Source: Polytrichum commune
Lineage: Eukaryota; Streptophyta; Polytrichopsida; Polytrichales; Polytrichaceae
Length of the DNA stretch: 64,000 nucleotides
Direction: 5' to 3'
Assembly (NCBI GenBank): GCA_950295325.1
Contig: OX485809.1
Span: forward strand, 32,984,001-33,048,000
The translations under genes and the position numbers were made by a program. Position 1 is the stretch's first letter; every line of letters begins with the position of its first letter. This document shows positions 33,905-45,559 of this stretch, piece after piece. The notes beneath the pieces were generated by a model. It did not search any database. It saw nothing but the letters and a program-made list of their open reading frames with translations, and had not been told where the DNA came from.

Positions 33905-36579
33905 ATGTCTACAGTTCCATCAATGTCAGAGAAGGTGGTGCAGCCGCGGATGTTGATAGCAGAGAATATGGCAGAGATGGAGCTGAAGGAGATTGTGCAG
34001 GAGTCATACAGTTTGATGAAAAAGTGCAAGCGCCAGTTCCTCCCCTTCGTTCTCTGTATTTACATTCCGGTGGCCGTCATGTACACATTTCTTGCCCGCT
34101 TACACCATGATCGGGTGGAAAACACGTTCCAAGCCTTCATCATAGCCTGGAAGCAGCAGCAACAGCACCAGGTGCAGCTTACATCTCTTCTCCCTGTGTT
34201 TCTAGTTGGTTTTGAAGTGAGCTTTTAGAAAAGCCAAAATTTGTTGAACGATTGAACGCGAAGCTCTATAACTGCGCTCATAGGGTGACAGTGTCCGGGG
34301 AGATTTTTGGGCATAATCGGTCCAAATCCTAGTGTTTCCAAGTCCAACCGGTTACATGTTGTGATCTTTCGGGTTGTTCTGTGTTAATTTGAGGTATATT
34401 CTTTAGATTCCTCTAAAACGATCGGTAATTCTCCTGAAGTCTTGATGAACTTCAACCCGTTATTTCTCAAACTCAATCGGTTCATCTGTAACCAGCGGTC
34501 GATCCTCCCCGTTCATGGTAGGGTGAGATGGGATGTGTTTTTAAAAAAAAAAAAAAGGAGACACTAATAGAAGTCTATGACACTAAAATGATACGCTCGG
34601 TAAAATGCTGTAGCAATGCGTAGGTCCGAATGGTAACCCACGCTAATTAGACAAAGTAGTGTAGTTGTGGGTCAGAATTTGAACCAACTTGTGGATAGGT
34701 GATCGTAGCCAGCAGGTGAGGGAAGCCAGCCAAACATTTGTGAATTGTTTAATGTTGAACTCTATATCTGGGTGCTCATACGGCTCATAGGGATCATATC
34801 CAGGTGTTTTTTGGCGACCTTAGGTGACCATGATAATTTTGGTGAATTTCTCAAGGCAGCTGAAATTGGCTTCAATCTTGTCACTGGACCTCACTTATAT
34901 CCATGTGACATTCATATTTTGGATATGAATTTAGGAGCCTCAGCAGTTCGGTGTGGCTAAAGTGAGTCATCGTCAGTCACACAAAGACATTCAAATGTTT
35001 CACATCTAAAAGAGAAATTAGAAGGTAAAGAAGGGTAATGTGTTATTCTGAACATTGTACAATTGAGAAATGTTTCCTCAGATATGCTTGATCATCATCC
35101 TATGTCGTTTGATGATATTTTCTTGAGGAATAGCCGTGACAAGAAACCCAGCAAATAATTCTTCCAAGATTAAATGTAGCGCAATGCTTCACAGGATTAG
35201 GACCATTTCATACGACTGTCCAAGATGACCGATAGTATTGGGCAAAGCACTTCCATAAGGTGGCATGATTTGTGGCATAAAAAATAACCATTTCTAATAG
35301 GATTTTGAGCCTAATTCTTGGTCGTAATTCTTTGTGCCAAGCACTTCCATAAGGTGGCCATTATTTGTGGCGTAAAAAATAACCATCTCTAGTAATATGA
35401 GCCGTGACAATCTGTACATGCGATCGTCACCTAGTATGCCAACACGTTCATTCATAGCATTCTCAAGTGATGTAGTTGTTGTTCACCCCTAGATAAGCAT
35501 CTTGGGAGATTATACACTTGGTAAGATTCCTTTTGGCTAGTTCTTTAAGTTGAATCTTGGTAGATGGGAGACTTAGGCTTTGTCCAAAGATAGCTAGCAA
35601 TGAGGGTTTAGGGTTTAATGACAGCTTGCTACTTGACAATGCTTGGCATTCATGAGCATGTACTCAAGATCCTTGATTCTTCGATTTCTTCTTGAAGCTA
35701 GAATGATAGGAAGAGAGCTCCCTAGCTACACATCATGCTCACCATGCTGTATTTAAATGAATTGTTATAAACGGCTTGCAGTTTGCAGAACCAACGTCGC
35801 CGGCGCCTATTAAACCAGTAGTCTCCAATACCCAGCTTTTGCTTGAAACCATCCTCCTTGTGACCTTCATGATCGGTTACTACCACATGATCACCTCTAC
35901 CATCCTCACACTTTCCGCACTTTACCAATCTGCGAAGAACCGCGCAGATCGCTCGCCGGAGGATCAGGATCAGTCGGGTGAACCATTTTCTGCAAAGAAG
36001 ATTGTTGCAATGCTTCCCAGCCGCACATGGAGAGTCTTCGTGACCCACGTCGTCTGCATCATCGCCTACATGGGCATCATTCTCCTCATGCTGCTGGCCA
36101 CACTCGTATTGGTGGGGCTCGCAAAGACGGTGTTGGATTTCGAAGTCGCGTACATTTCCCTACTTCTGGAGCTCTACCTGTTCGCGGTCGGCATAATCTA
36201 CTTCGTCCTCAACATCAGCCTCGTCGAGCAGGTGTCGACGGTCGAGCGCGTTTGGGGGTGGGCGGCCATCAAACGATCCGCCACTCTTCTCCGCGGGAAG
36301 AAGATGACGGCCATTTCGGTCTTGGTTTTCCACACCGTGTGCGTCTACAGCATCTACATTGTCCAAGTCACACTCATGCTCGGCCCCCCATGGACACTAC
36401 CCATCGCCATCGCCCTCAACGTCGGCCTCGCGAGCCTCATGTTTTGGTTTGTAATCACCACGACCACCGTCTTGTACTTCTCGTGTAAAGCCACCCACAA
36501 TGAGCGGGGACTCGCGCTTCCCATGCTTGGTGGGAAGAGCGGGCATGGAGTTGTTTACGAGCCTCTCTCTTCTGCATAG
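33905..36579 (+). CDS. Six-helix plant membrane protein (exons 33905-34216 and 35782-36579)
   Basis: Uncharacterised polytopic membrane protein of 369 aa. It resembles the plant family that includes Arabidopsis At5g44860/At4g19950 (PANTHER PTHR33133 type); no biochemical role is established. Exon 1 encodes an amphipathic N-terminus (MELKEIVQESYSLMKKC) and helix 1 (FVLCIYIPVAVMYTFL). Exon 2 adds five helices, starting near LLETILLV, WRVFVTHV, YISLLLEL, ISVLVFHT and LPIAIALN. Family-like segments are LVEQVSTVERVWGWAAIKRS, LLRGKK between helices 4 and 5, and a C-terminal YFSCKATH then YEPLSSA. The intron is phase 0 (GAA|GTGAGC to TTGCAG|TTT). An alternative donor at 34172 keeps frame and would drop 15 residues. 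Start: the first in-frame ATG. The Arabidopsis relatives, as I recall, are intronless. Confidence 0.85.
34289..34518. mobile_element. hAT-like MITE copy 5, inside the membrane-protein intron
   Basis: This 230-bp element starts CAGTGTCCGGGGAGATTTTT and ends CTCCCCGTTCATGG. It is flanked by a perfect 8-bp duplication, TAGGGTGA, at 34281-34288 and 34519-34526. It lies 72 bp downstream of the proposed intron donor, so it is tolerated in the transcribed region. Confidence 0.88.
35237..35396 (+). repeat. Short tandem duplication in the membrane-protein intron
   Basis: The phrase 'gcacttccataaggtggc' followed by 'atttgtggc.taaaaaataaccat' occurs at about 35248-35305 and 35340-35396, roughly 95 bp apart. 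It is non-coding. Confidence 0.7.
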
Positions 36580-37042
36580 CAAAAATCTGAAAACAAACAT
36601 CGATGCTTAGCACCGACGTGAATTTGACGTGATCCTTGATCGTTTGGCGTCTAACTTCGTGTTGGTTGAGGACGAGGTACGTGAGATACATTTATGGCTA
36701 TTTAGTGTATGTTTTGCATGGATTTTTGGACTGAGGGCTTGAATTTATGGTGGCTCTCGAGCTCTTCGAGACTGTTTGTATGCATGTATGGCGCCTCTAA
36801 CTCATGCGCTTACTGCTTTGAGAGGATTGACTTTGCGTCCTTGTGCTAGGATTGCTTCTATTTGGATCTCTTGTACATAAGTTAGCAATGAATCAGTAAA
36901 GAAATACTAGCAATGATTCTTGAGTTGTTTGTTTAGCGACTCAGTCGTCAAAACTATGTCGCAAGTAAATCAAGACTTATGCATGAATTTCGGATGGAAA
37001 GAAATCAAAGAAAGATTGATATAAACGATTGCTTGTGACCCC
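36580..37042. other. 3' flank of the membrane-protein gene
   Basis: Presumed 3' UTR and downstream DNA. A T-rich, TTGT-containing stretch near 36700-36880 could hold polyadenylation signals, but no canonical AATAAA is obvious. No further gene is seen. Confidence 0.45.
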
Positions 37043-38018
37043 GGAGGTGGACTCTTCATTGGAAACCTACATGACGTGTTTGGGTCACTATGAAATAAAA
37101 TCCTTCTATATATGAGAAGTTCATAGAGTAAATCGAATGTAGAGTAGAGGCGTCCATAGCTGATCACTTAAGAGATTTCGCCCCAAATCTGGAGAAGTAT
37201 AAGGCGGTGCAAACTCTTCCCGTGTCGGAAGATAGAAATCAGGAGGATTGCAATTATTCAATGATTTTATTCTTTAAATTGAAATTACTATGGATTTTTT
37301 AAGCCAAAAGTTGGTCCAAACATATGACCAATGTTTAGAGTTTGCCATAACCACTCATTTTAACCGTTCATTCTCCCCGCTTTAAAACTCAAACTAGGGG
37401 CATGTGTCATGGCACTATTGGTTCCAACATGGTCGAAATTTAGTCTTAGTCTGATCAAAATTATGGCACCCTATAGATTCTCTATCGGGTCCTCATCGGA
37501 AATAGGTGGTTCAACTATGTACGTACTAATTACATGCTAGAAAAATGGACTCATGTATTTTTTATTAAGCTTTTCATTTTAATGTGATGAATGCCTCCCG
37601 AAGGGTGCACCTTTTATTTAAATACAAGAACCACGTGCAATAGCAACATACTCTAAGACCCCCTATATACAAGTTATTTTTTGTAAAATCAAGCAATCCA
37701 CATACAATTTCAATGATAAACATACACATGACAATATGTAAACTAAAAAAAAATACATTCATATATAATCATTAACATAAGTATTCAAATATACTTTTCA
37801 ATAGTGTTGAACCCCTATCATATGTATAATTATAAAACCCTATCATTCAATAATAAAGTTGTTGAAGACTTTTTCATCCCCCAAGTGTAACTAATAAGCA
37901 TTTAAGTCTACTATATTTGTCATAGAAGCTAATGCAATTATTGTTTCTAAATCTACCATCAAATGATCCGTAAAATCATAAGTTCATTTATTGTTGGTTC
38001 CTCTTCAATACCAACATA

Positions 38019-39368
38019 CCCAAGCGGTGGACTCTTCATATCATGTATAAATCAACGTGAGTGTAAGAAGGGGTATTATTTGAGGCATTAGCGTACATAG
38101 TATACATGAGGAACAGGTATTGTTTTTCACTAGTGTGTACATTTTAAAAGGCTACTAAGATTATTGAAGTAAAGGTACATGTACAAAAAGGGGCCTTAGG
38201 GTTTAGAGAAAAAATTGACAATAGAAGTGCTAGTTCCATCCAATTCACGTTTCATCCATTGTTGTCATATGGTCAGAGTCCTTAATGACTACCTTGTTCA
38301 TTTTTTTTTGGAGTTTGCATTTGGGTTCTAGGTTTTTACAAGTTGGAGGCTCATGAAGCACTTATGGGCTCCCTTCAATTTTGCTCTTTGGATTGTGGGT
38401 GCAAGCACAATAAAGTGGACAGCTCCTGATCCTTGCCTAGTGTTCAGTGAAAGTGATTCATAACAATACACTAACTTTGAATCATGTGAAGAAAAAAATC
38501 ACAAACATTTAAAAAAACATGTTGATCTACAAAGCCAAGCAGATTATGATGACAAAATAAATTCCAAGAAAAATCTACATATTTTAGAAGACGATACAAG
38601 TGGTGTGCAAGTAGGTGATATTGAACAAGTGATTGTCTAAATTTTGTTTAAAGAACCATAAAATTACATAAAATTGATGGTTTGCCACAAAGTTTTGTGA
38701 TGATGCCCTCAAGTAGATAATGAATTCAAGGAATATGAAAGAAACTTCCAACTTCAAAATAGTTAAGGCCATGAGATCTACATCCAAAACCAAACTCAAC
38801 CATTTGCTTTTGAGCATCACTTTTAATAATAAGTATTGAAGATCTCAACTTGATTTTCTACATTTGAGTATTCAACACAACAACAAAGGTCATCATGAAA
38901 AGAAATCCAATTTAAACAACGCTTTGCTACTACTTTTAGGCCTTTGACCAAAAGAATGATGGTTTTAGTCAATTGGAGCATTTTTTTGGTCCACTTTACC
39001 ATGCTTGCACCCGTGTGGCTAAGTTATAATGTACATGTCTTTATTTGCTTGATGCAATCGTTGAGTTATGTGCTATGAATGAAAAAATGTCCAATGACTT
39101 TCTTATTGGAAAGTGAAAGTGAATTTTATATTTAATACATGTTTATTTAAGTTGAGATCTACATTTTATTTATATAGTGAAGACATTTAATACATTACAT
39201 TGATAAGCTTAATATAAATATATGAGTCCATTTTCTAGCATGCCGTTAATATGTATACACTTGGTTTTTTTTTAAATTTAAACTTCTCGTGGATAGGGGG
39301 TTTAATTTCAATTTCATAGTTACCTACGCACATCATTTAGGTTTCTAATGAAGAGTCTACCCCTTGGG
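38019..39368 (+). mobile_element. E1-family element copy b, with E2 nested inside
   Basis: The ends are CCCAAGCGGTGGACTCTTC and GAAGAGTCTACCCCTTGGG. The flanking 8-mers CCAACATA (38011-38018) and CCAACATG (39369-39376) match at 7 of 8 positions, a probable target duplication. The 616-bp element E2b at 38397-39012 interrupts it. With that removed the length is about 730 bp, close to copy a. Non-coding. Confidence 0.75.
38397..39012. mobile_element. E2 element copy b (nested in E1b)
   Basis: The ends are GGGTGCAAGCACAATAAAGTGG and CCACTTTACCATGCTTGCACCC (inverted). The interior is shared with E2a, including 'aactcctgatcc', 'gaaagtgattca', 'tttgtgatgatgccctca' and 'caaccatttgcttttgagcatcac'. 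The target may be 3 bp (GTG), but this is ambiguous. Non-coding, class unresolved. Confidence 0.75.
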
Positions 39369-39376
39369 CCAACATG

Positions 39377-40217
39377 ATCCAATCTTCATGTTTGATAGAC
39401 GGTCCATCAAATCAATTGGATCCCTATACTCCACCCAATAATTACCAAATTTTCTACGCATTCTAGACAACACTCCCATCAAATCACACCTTGATTGGAG
39501 CTATATTTTTCTTGGTCTGTCATGGTTTTTTACAATTCTAGCTTCAAGTGTGTTCCAAAAATACACTTCACAATCACAACCAAGTTTCAACAAAGTATCA
39601 TGATTTGTAGTGGTAAGGAGTTTATGTTTCATATATAATATGCCAGCATTAATCCGAGTCAATAGATCTTTAGATAAAGTTGGATTGCCACTCAATTAAC
39701 CAACAAGTGTTCTTTTCAATATTCTAGACTCCCCTACCTCTACATAAGCCCCCATGGACTTGAGTTTACACTAGATTGAGAGAGCATTTCAACATTTTCA
39801 TGTTCATCTAATAGAACATCCAAGGTATGTTAAAGCTCACCTTGCAACTCCGCATCTTTCTATAAATCATTTTCAACCTACGTCTACATCAATTCCATCT
39901 CCATGAAACATCCTTGCACATGTTTGAATTGTCTTCTTCAACTCTACAATTTTCTTTGTCACCACCTTGTGCACTAGAATCATCAATCAATGCATGATCA
40001 TAATCACACTCCTCATCCTCCTCCATACTTCCAAATAAATGAGCCTCAATAAGTGACCATACTATACAAGTACAAATGTTGTATATTTCTCTAGAGGTCC
40101 TCCACATATGTACATAACTATGAGTATAATTTGTGTAGCATATGTATACTTAGTATGGAAAAGTTCAACTTAATACCCCTTTTGTGCACTCAAGTATACT
40201 CATACGTGTTATGCAAA
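39377..40217. other. Intergenic DNA, no gene recognised
   Basis: Minus-strand frames at 39501-39695 and 39889-40107 are short and carry no domain. The sequence belongs to the 3.46-kb insertion block inside E1c. Confidence 0.45.
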
Positions 40218-40228
40218 GTGCACTATAA

Positions 40229-40581
40229 GAAGAAACGTTGACCATGTGATCAGCGTGATTAGAATGCCCGTTCGACCCACCCTTGGCATTAAACCCTCAA
40301 GGCATAATACCAATGGTGCAGGACTACTAACCCCTCTCGGGGTGGGCACTATAGTGACACACTATACTAGTTCCTAGCTAGCCACTAGTGCCTTGAGGAT
40401 ACAGGACATGGAATCCCCCCAAAGGGCTTTGAGGTACCCATACAACAAGGTCCAAGGACCCCCCACCATAGTTGGGTGGACTAAGGTGGTGAGCACCACG
40501 CCGGCATGGGGAATAGAACCCACAACCTCCTCATTGGGGGCCATGGGTCCTAACCACCAAGCCAAGGCCCGTGGTGCTTTT
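40229..40581 (-). mobile_element. tRNA-derived SINE with 11-bp target duplication
   Basis: On the minus strand the 5' part carries an A-box-like TGGCTTGGTGG (40565-40555) and a B-box-like GGTTCTATTCC (40520-40510), spaced as in tRNA genes and followed by unrelated sequence. The element is flanked by GTGCACTATAA at 40218-40228 and 40582-40592. The 353-bp length fits plant SINEs. Two B-box mismatches suggest it is no longer an active pol III promoter. Confidence 0.72.
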
Positions 40582-40620
40582 GTGCACTATAACATTAAGC
40601 AACACGCCCGGAATGACCTT

Positions 40621-40668
40621 CTCAAAAGAGCATCAAACTAGTGCGTACCGGTTTGATGCTCTTTTGAG
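40621..40668. repeat. Perfect 18-bp stem hairpin
   Basis: CTCAAAAGAGCATCAAAC (40621-40638) is exactly inverted at 40651-40668, with a 12-base loop. It lies 40 bp outside the SINE. There is no U-run after it and no evident host gene, so a terminator role is unlikely. It may be a minimal foldback element. Confidence 0.7.
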
Positions 40669-41146
40669 AGCAAAGGTGGCATTACGTTTGAGTTCTTAGG
40701 CTATTCTTCATCTACTTGGGTAGTTACTTTCACTACTAAGAAATAATCATGTCAGTTTCTAGGACAAAACTAACGCCAAGTGGCAGTAAAGGTTCTAATG
40801 TAGGCTAATTTAGAATCTAAACAAATCTAAACAACTATAAAGCAATGGGAATAGTTAGCGGGGTCAAAAAAATAGTTGAACTTTTATGAATAGTTTTATG
40901 AAACCTACATTGGAAACCTTTTCGACGCTACTATTTATTATTGATTGCCCATTCATTCACCCTTGCTTTGCAAGTTTTTTCCTTCTTGTTGAGGTAATTT
41001 TGTGAATACTTAAAGGGTACCCCCCCCCCAGCGTTCCACTTAATGTTATGACTCCCCAGGAAATGCCTCCACTACATATATAAGATATAATTAATGAAAC
41101 CAAAATGTGACATCTATTTTTACTTTCCCATAAGAAAACATTGAAT

Positions 41147-41715
41147 GGGTGCAAGCATGGTAAAGTGGGCAACTCCTGATCCATGTCTAGAGTTAGGTGA
41201 AAGTGATTCAATTTTATATACTAACTTTAAATTTTATGAAGAAAAAAATCAGACATTTTAAGAACATACTGATCTTCAAAGCCAATCAATTTATGACAAC
41301 AAAATAAATTCCAAGACAAATCTACATATTTTAGAAGATGGTGCAAGTAGGTGAAATTAAACAAGTGATTGTCTTAAAAAAAATTTGAATAAGAAAAATA
41401 AATAAATTGATGGTTTTCTACAAGTTTTGTGATGATGCCCTCATGTAAATAATGAATTCAAATAATATGAAGATTTTTTTTAAAAAAAAAAAAATCCAAC
41501 TTCAAAATAGTTAAGGTCATGAAATTATCTACGTCAAAAATCATACTCAACCATTTGCTTTTGAGCATCACTGTTAATGATAAGTGTTGCAGATCTCAAC
41601 GTGATATTTTACATTTGAGTATTTAACACAACAATAAAGGTCATCATGAAAGAAAAAATTATGGTTTTTAGCATACTAGAGCATTTTTTTGGTCCACTTT
41701 ACCATGCTTGCACCC
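41147..41715. mobile_element. E2 element copy a (nested in E1c)
   Basis: The ends are GGGTGCAAGCATGGTAAAG and CTTTACCATGCTTGCACCC, a near-perfect inverted repeat. The interior is collinear with E2b. GAA on both sides (41142-41144 after a 2-base gap, and 41716-41718) is a possible target repeat. Non-coding, 569 bp. Confidence 0.75.
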
Positions 41716-41774
41716 GAACATATTTTATCCATAGCATGTAACTCCATGACAACATCAAACAAATAAAGGCAAAA

Positions 41775-42554
41775 GGGTTCATTCACGATTGGAGTACTAC
41801 TTTTGGGACAAAGGAACCAAAGAATTGTCGGCTTGGATCTCAACGTTTCATTATGATTTACTATTATTTAATTAATAAAATTTAAATAGATAAGAAGATA
41901 GGTCATAGGAATTATCAATAAATATATTATTTATTATTAAATAATAACCAATAATAAATAAATATTTTATGAAATAAGTTGATAGGTCATAGGACTTGTT
42001 TGGGCCACATCAATAACAATTTCGTTATTAAAGTATACATCGGAGGTGAATTATTTCCTATTTCCCGTATTGGTACCTTGGTGTAAGTGTCATGTGTCCA
42101 TAAATATATTTTAATATATCCAATTCTATTTATAAACGTTCCTTTTTCATGTAGCCATGTTATTGTGTAATATGGCCATGTTTGGTGTCATACGCAAAGC
42201 TATATAATTGGTATGCAATACATCTTTAGATCTATTGATACATAATTGAATGATAAGTGTGAGGAAGAAATTGGGATCAATTCAATTAGTTGTTGTTGCC
42301 CTTTTCATTCTTTAATCTTAAGGTCAACAATTCTGACCATAGATAATAGTTAAGGAATCAAAATGATATCTTAGATAACCCTAATCCTTGTAAATTAACT
42401 TTGTCGTTGTATTAATTATGGAATATTAAATGTAGGTATGATCCAAAATATGCTTCACAATACAAATCTAAGCACATCAACTATGTAAAGTTTTCTACTG
42501 TAGTCCTTTTTCCGTTAGACACTCATTCTTGGCACCCCAATCGTGAATGGCCCC
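41775..42554. mobile_element. E3 element (nested in E1c)
   Basis: The left end GGGTTCATTCACGATTGGAG and the right end CCCCAATCGTGAATGGCCCC are inverted repeats. AAAA(G) flanks both sides. The interior is very AT-rich (TAATAAAT-type sequence near 41860-41960) and non-coding. Its removal restores collinearity with other E1 copies. Confidence 0.7.
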
Positions 42555-42947
42555 AAAAGCACACTAACTTAGTCACAATATGGAGAGCAAAACTCAAGGG
42601 AGCCCATGAGCACTTCAAGAGCTTCTAGTTTGTAGCCACCTAGAACCCAAAATGCAAACCCTAACAAGAATGGACAAGGTAGCCATTAAGGACTACTACC
42701 ATATGACAATAGTGGATGACAATGTGAATTGGATGAAACTAACACATCTATTGTCAAGATTTTTCTAAACCTTAGGGCCCCTTTTGTACATCTACCTTTA
42801 CTTCAAATTTCTCAGTAGCCCTTTTAGATGTACACCCTAGAGAAAAAATAATACCTTCCCTTATGTATACCATGTAGACTAATGCCTCAATTAATACCCT
42901 TTCTTACACTCACGTTAGTTCATACATGGTATGAAGAGTCCACACCC

Positions 42948-44600
42948 CCCTCCCCCCAACATGCTCTAATGGAGCAAGCATGAATTTTAGACAACATAAT
43001 GAAATTGTAAATGTGCATTTCCATCAATAGACTCTATGATAGAAATGCGATGGCTAGTCTTAGATGTGGACTACATCTCTTGATGTAGATGTTGATGTCA
43101 TGTTTGAGTTCCATGCACATGGTGTTATTTGTGAAAATTATGTAGATTTAGAGTGATTAGTTGACCACATTGCTCCTCAAAATATGTTTGAAATCTCAAA
43201 GTCTCCATCATATTCTTCTAGTTTATTCCCACAAACAAATTATTTTACAATGTGCATTTCTCAATAACGTCAAAAATGCTCTCAAATGCATTATCATTCT
43301 TGGAAAAGTATTTTCTCCATATATACTTAAATCGTACAATATTTGTTGGCAACATCACCAACACAACAATGAAATTGGTATCGACAACTTCCTAAGCGTG
43401 ATGGAGGGAGGGAATCATTGTGTACTAGCGCCTCTCATTCATCCAACATAGAAGCCTTGAAATAGTATACAACCCAAAATTTCTTATTTTAAGTTAAATT
43501 ATACCAAAATTGACTTTAAAGGCACATAATTATTGTAGTCCAAGTCATTTGAGATGATGTGGCCACAAACATACAAGGTCAAGTTTTTACGTTGGATGGA
43601 ATCGATGGATGTGAGGACTGATCATATGCAATAATTTATTTTCTCCGAGCTGACTCTAAAGTGTTAGTGGCATGCCCATGGCCTTGCCTTGCACATGCTT
43701 AGCACCCTTGGTGAAGGGGGATGGGCACATGGAACCACCCTTTTCTCACCCGCCCACCCATTTATTTTTATAAAAAATGGACCAGAACCGGTACATGGAA
43801 CCTCACCCTTAGTACATGACGTTGTTAGATAGGATGTTATTAGTGGGTTGCTCCAAATTAGGATCATGACTCTTGGCGTTATGGACTGCGGGCTAAGGCT
43901 TTACTTGTAGTCTTTATATATGGACGCCACTTTGTATATATTAAAATTGAACACTCATCCAAGAGCAAAAGGGTTATCAAAATTTGTCACATTGTTTCAT
44001 CTATGTCAAGTGACATTTTCATTCATAATTTTCAAATTTATGTCCATGAGCTGATCGGTTATGATTGATACTCAACTCGAGTAGAAGATGACTCGTCGCT
44101 CCCGTAGCTCGTCATCCACTCTCCTCTCGTTGATCACTATATTCGGTAATCGAAGACTTTTTGATGATTTTGAGACTTTTTAAGGACGTGATTTTCAAAT
44201 GTGGACCAATAATGACAACATAAAAATCCCATATATATATAATTTTGGATACAATTATCAAACATAAATGCATGAAAGTGAAAAAAAAAACATGACGCAT
44301 ACATGAAAACATTTGCGTATGAAATGAGAAATCGATGCCGATGGAAGGGAATATGAGGAGAACGATTGCAAATTGAATCTATTCAATGGGCTTGAAATAC
44401 AAATATAATGGAAATACCATCAATGTCTTGAAGACCTTCAAATATAATAGATAACCAAACACTACGTTCTACCCCTACACTCATTTACGTATCAAGTAGA
44501 TGTTTCTAGTCCCACTATTTTTTTTCGTGGCTATGTCCTTATTTTTGGCAGCCTCCATGGCTCTGAAAATCTCCGGCCCATGGTTGTATCCATGTTTGTT
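42948..44600. other. Intergenic DNA, no gene recognised
   Basis: Open frames here (e.g. 43161-43451 plus) are AT-rich with no domain. No delimited transposon was found. Confidence 0.5.
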
Positions 44601-44602
44601 GA

Positions 44603-45496
44603 CTAGACCAGAATATATGTCGTTCTTCCATATATCCAGGCACGCTCCCGAATTATACGAGGTGGTATTGTAAGTGGAATACGAGGGCGTTTGCGAGAGG
44701 GAACGTCTTGAACTTCTCTAGAGGGCCGGACAACGATCGGACTCGGAAGATGCGGCCTTGAGGGCGTGCCTATCCAATGAAGAATTCGAGGAGGGCCGGC
44801 CACCAAGCGAGCGGGGGCCACCTGCGAAACAATGCCATAGGAAGATAAGAATAAGAATGGAGTGGGAAAAATAATGAGGGCAGTTTGGGATGGGCGCTCA
44901 TAAAGTTTCTGGCATGCAGAGACAAGAGGAAAACAACGGTGAAAAAAGGTTTAGGGGACAAAGAAGGGCACCTTGGCTTTGGTGACGTCGATCTTGGGGA
45001 CGATGGGCATGGCGAGGGCGTCGACGGGAGCATCCGGAGTTGATTGAACTGTGGCACTTTTGAGTAATTTGGCGGAATCAAGGCATGAAGGGCTGACGAT
45101 TGCAGATGAGTTTGCGGGAGGAGGAACAGAATCGACGGGGGAGGGGTCGCACCAGGGAGTTTCCATGCGAAGACACCGGCTCGGCCCACAACGAGCGACG
45201 GCGTCGTCCCTTGAGGGCGACACATGTCCCAACCGAACGAGCGTTCTTTTCTCCTTGGAGAGGGGAGAGGGCGACAGGGCGTACACACGGGCGACAACTC
45301 TAGGGGGCGGGCTATTCACAACACCATCGTCGATGCCGACGTCCCGGGAGTAATCCACGGCCGAGGCTGCATCCACTGCTGAGAATTGGTAGAGGGAGGG
45401 GATCTGGGAATCCGTCACGTCGCGGGAAGGGGAGCCAGGGGACGAGGGGGGACAGGAAAGGCCGTCGAGGAGAGGGGTGTCAGATAGGGGGGCAAA
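44603..45496 (-). CDS. Possible spliced gene of unknown function (exons 45496-44972 and 44821-44603)
   Basis: I do not recognise this protein. The upstream exon (175 codons) is a GC-rich open frame preceded by a good acceptor (T-run then GCGCATAG|TTT) and closed by AAG|GTGCCC. The downstream exon starts after TTTCGCAG and runs 72 codons to a stop (TTYILV*). The junction is phase 0 on both sides. The first part is rich in Ser, Pro, Asp and Ala, with VDAASAVDYSRDVGIDDG and PPPRVVARVYALSPSPLS. The second part is basic and Pro-rich (RKRPRIPLTIPPRIIRERA). No initiator Met is identified; a 5' exon is missing, or this is the 3' end of the phosphatase pseudogene transcript upstream. It may instead be an eroded transposon gene. 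Confidence 0.4.
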
Positions 45497-45559
45497 CTAT
45501 GCGCAACAAAAAAAACACCCAAGTATGGAGCAATCATTAGATATGTGAACCACATGGAC

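Larger units (their letters stand above)
37046..42947 (-). mobile_element. E1-family element copy c, dismembered by nested insertions
   Basis: E1 sequence in minus orientation begins GGTGGACTCTTCATTGG at 37046 and ends 'ggtatgaagagtccac' at about 42943. Pieces are 37046-37110, 37530-37598, 41062-41146, 41716-41774 and 42555-42947. These collinear pieces add up to one E1. The interruptions include a 3.46-kb block bracketed by the 9-mer AATGCCTCC (37590-37598 and 41062-41070), element E2a (41147-41715) and element E3 (41775-42554). Confidence 0.65.

Noticed and set aside
36027-36488. 153-aa His/Arg-rich plus-strand frame inside the membrane-protein exon
   Set aside because: It is an out-of-frame reading of the GC-rich exon; the composition (HHRLHGHHS) is typical of such shadows.
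45051-45353. 100-aa plus-strand frame opposite the unknown spliced gene
   Set aside because: The minus strand has longer open frames bounded by good splice sites; the plus frame has neither.
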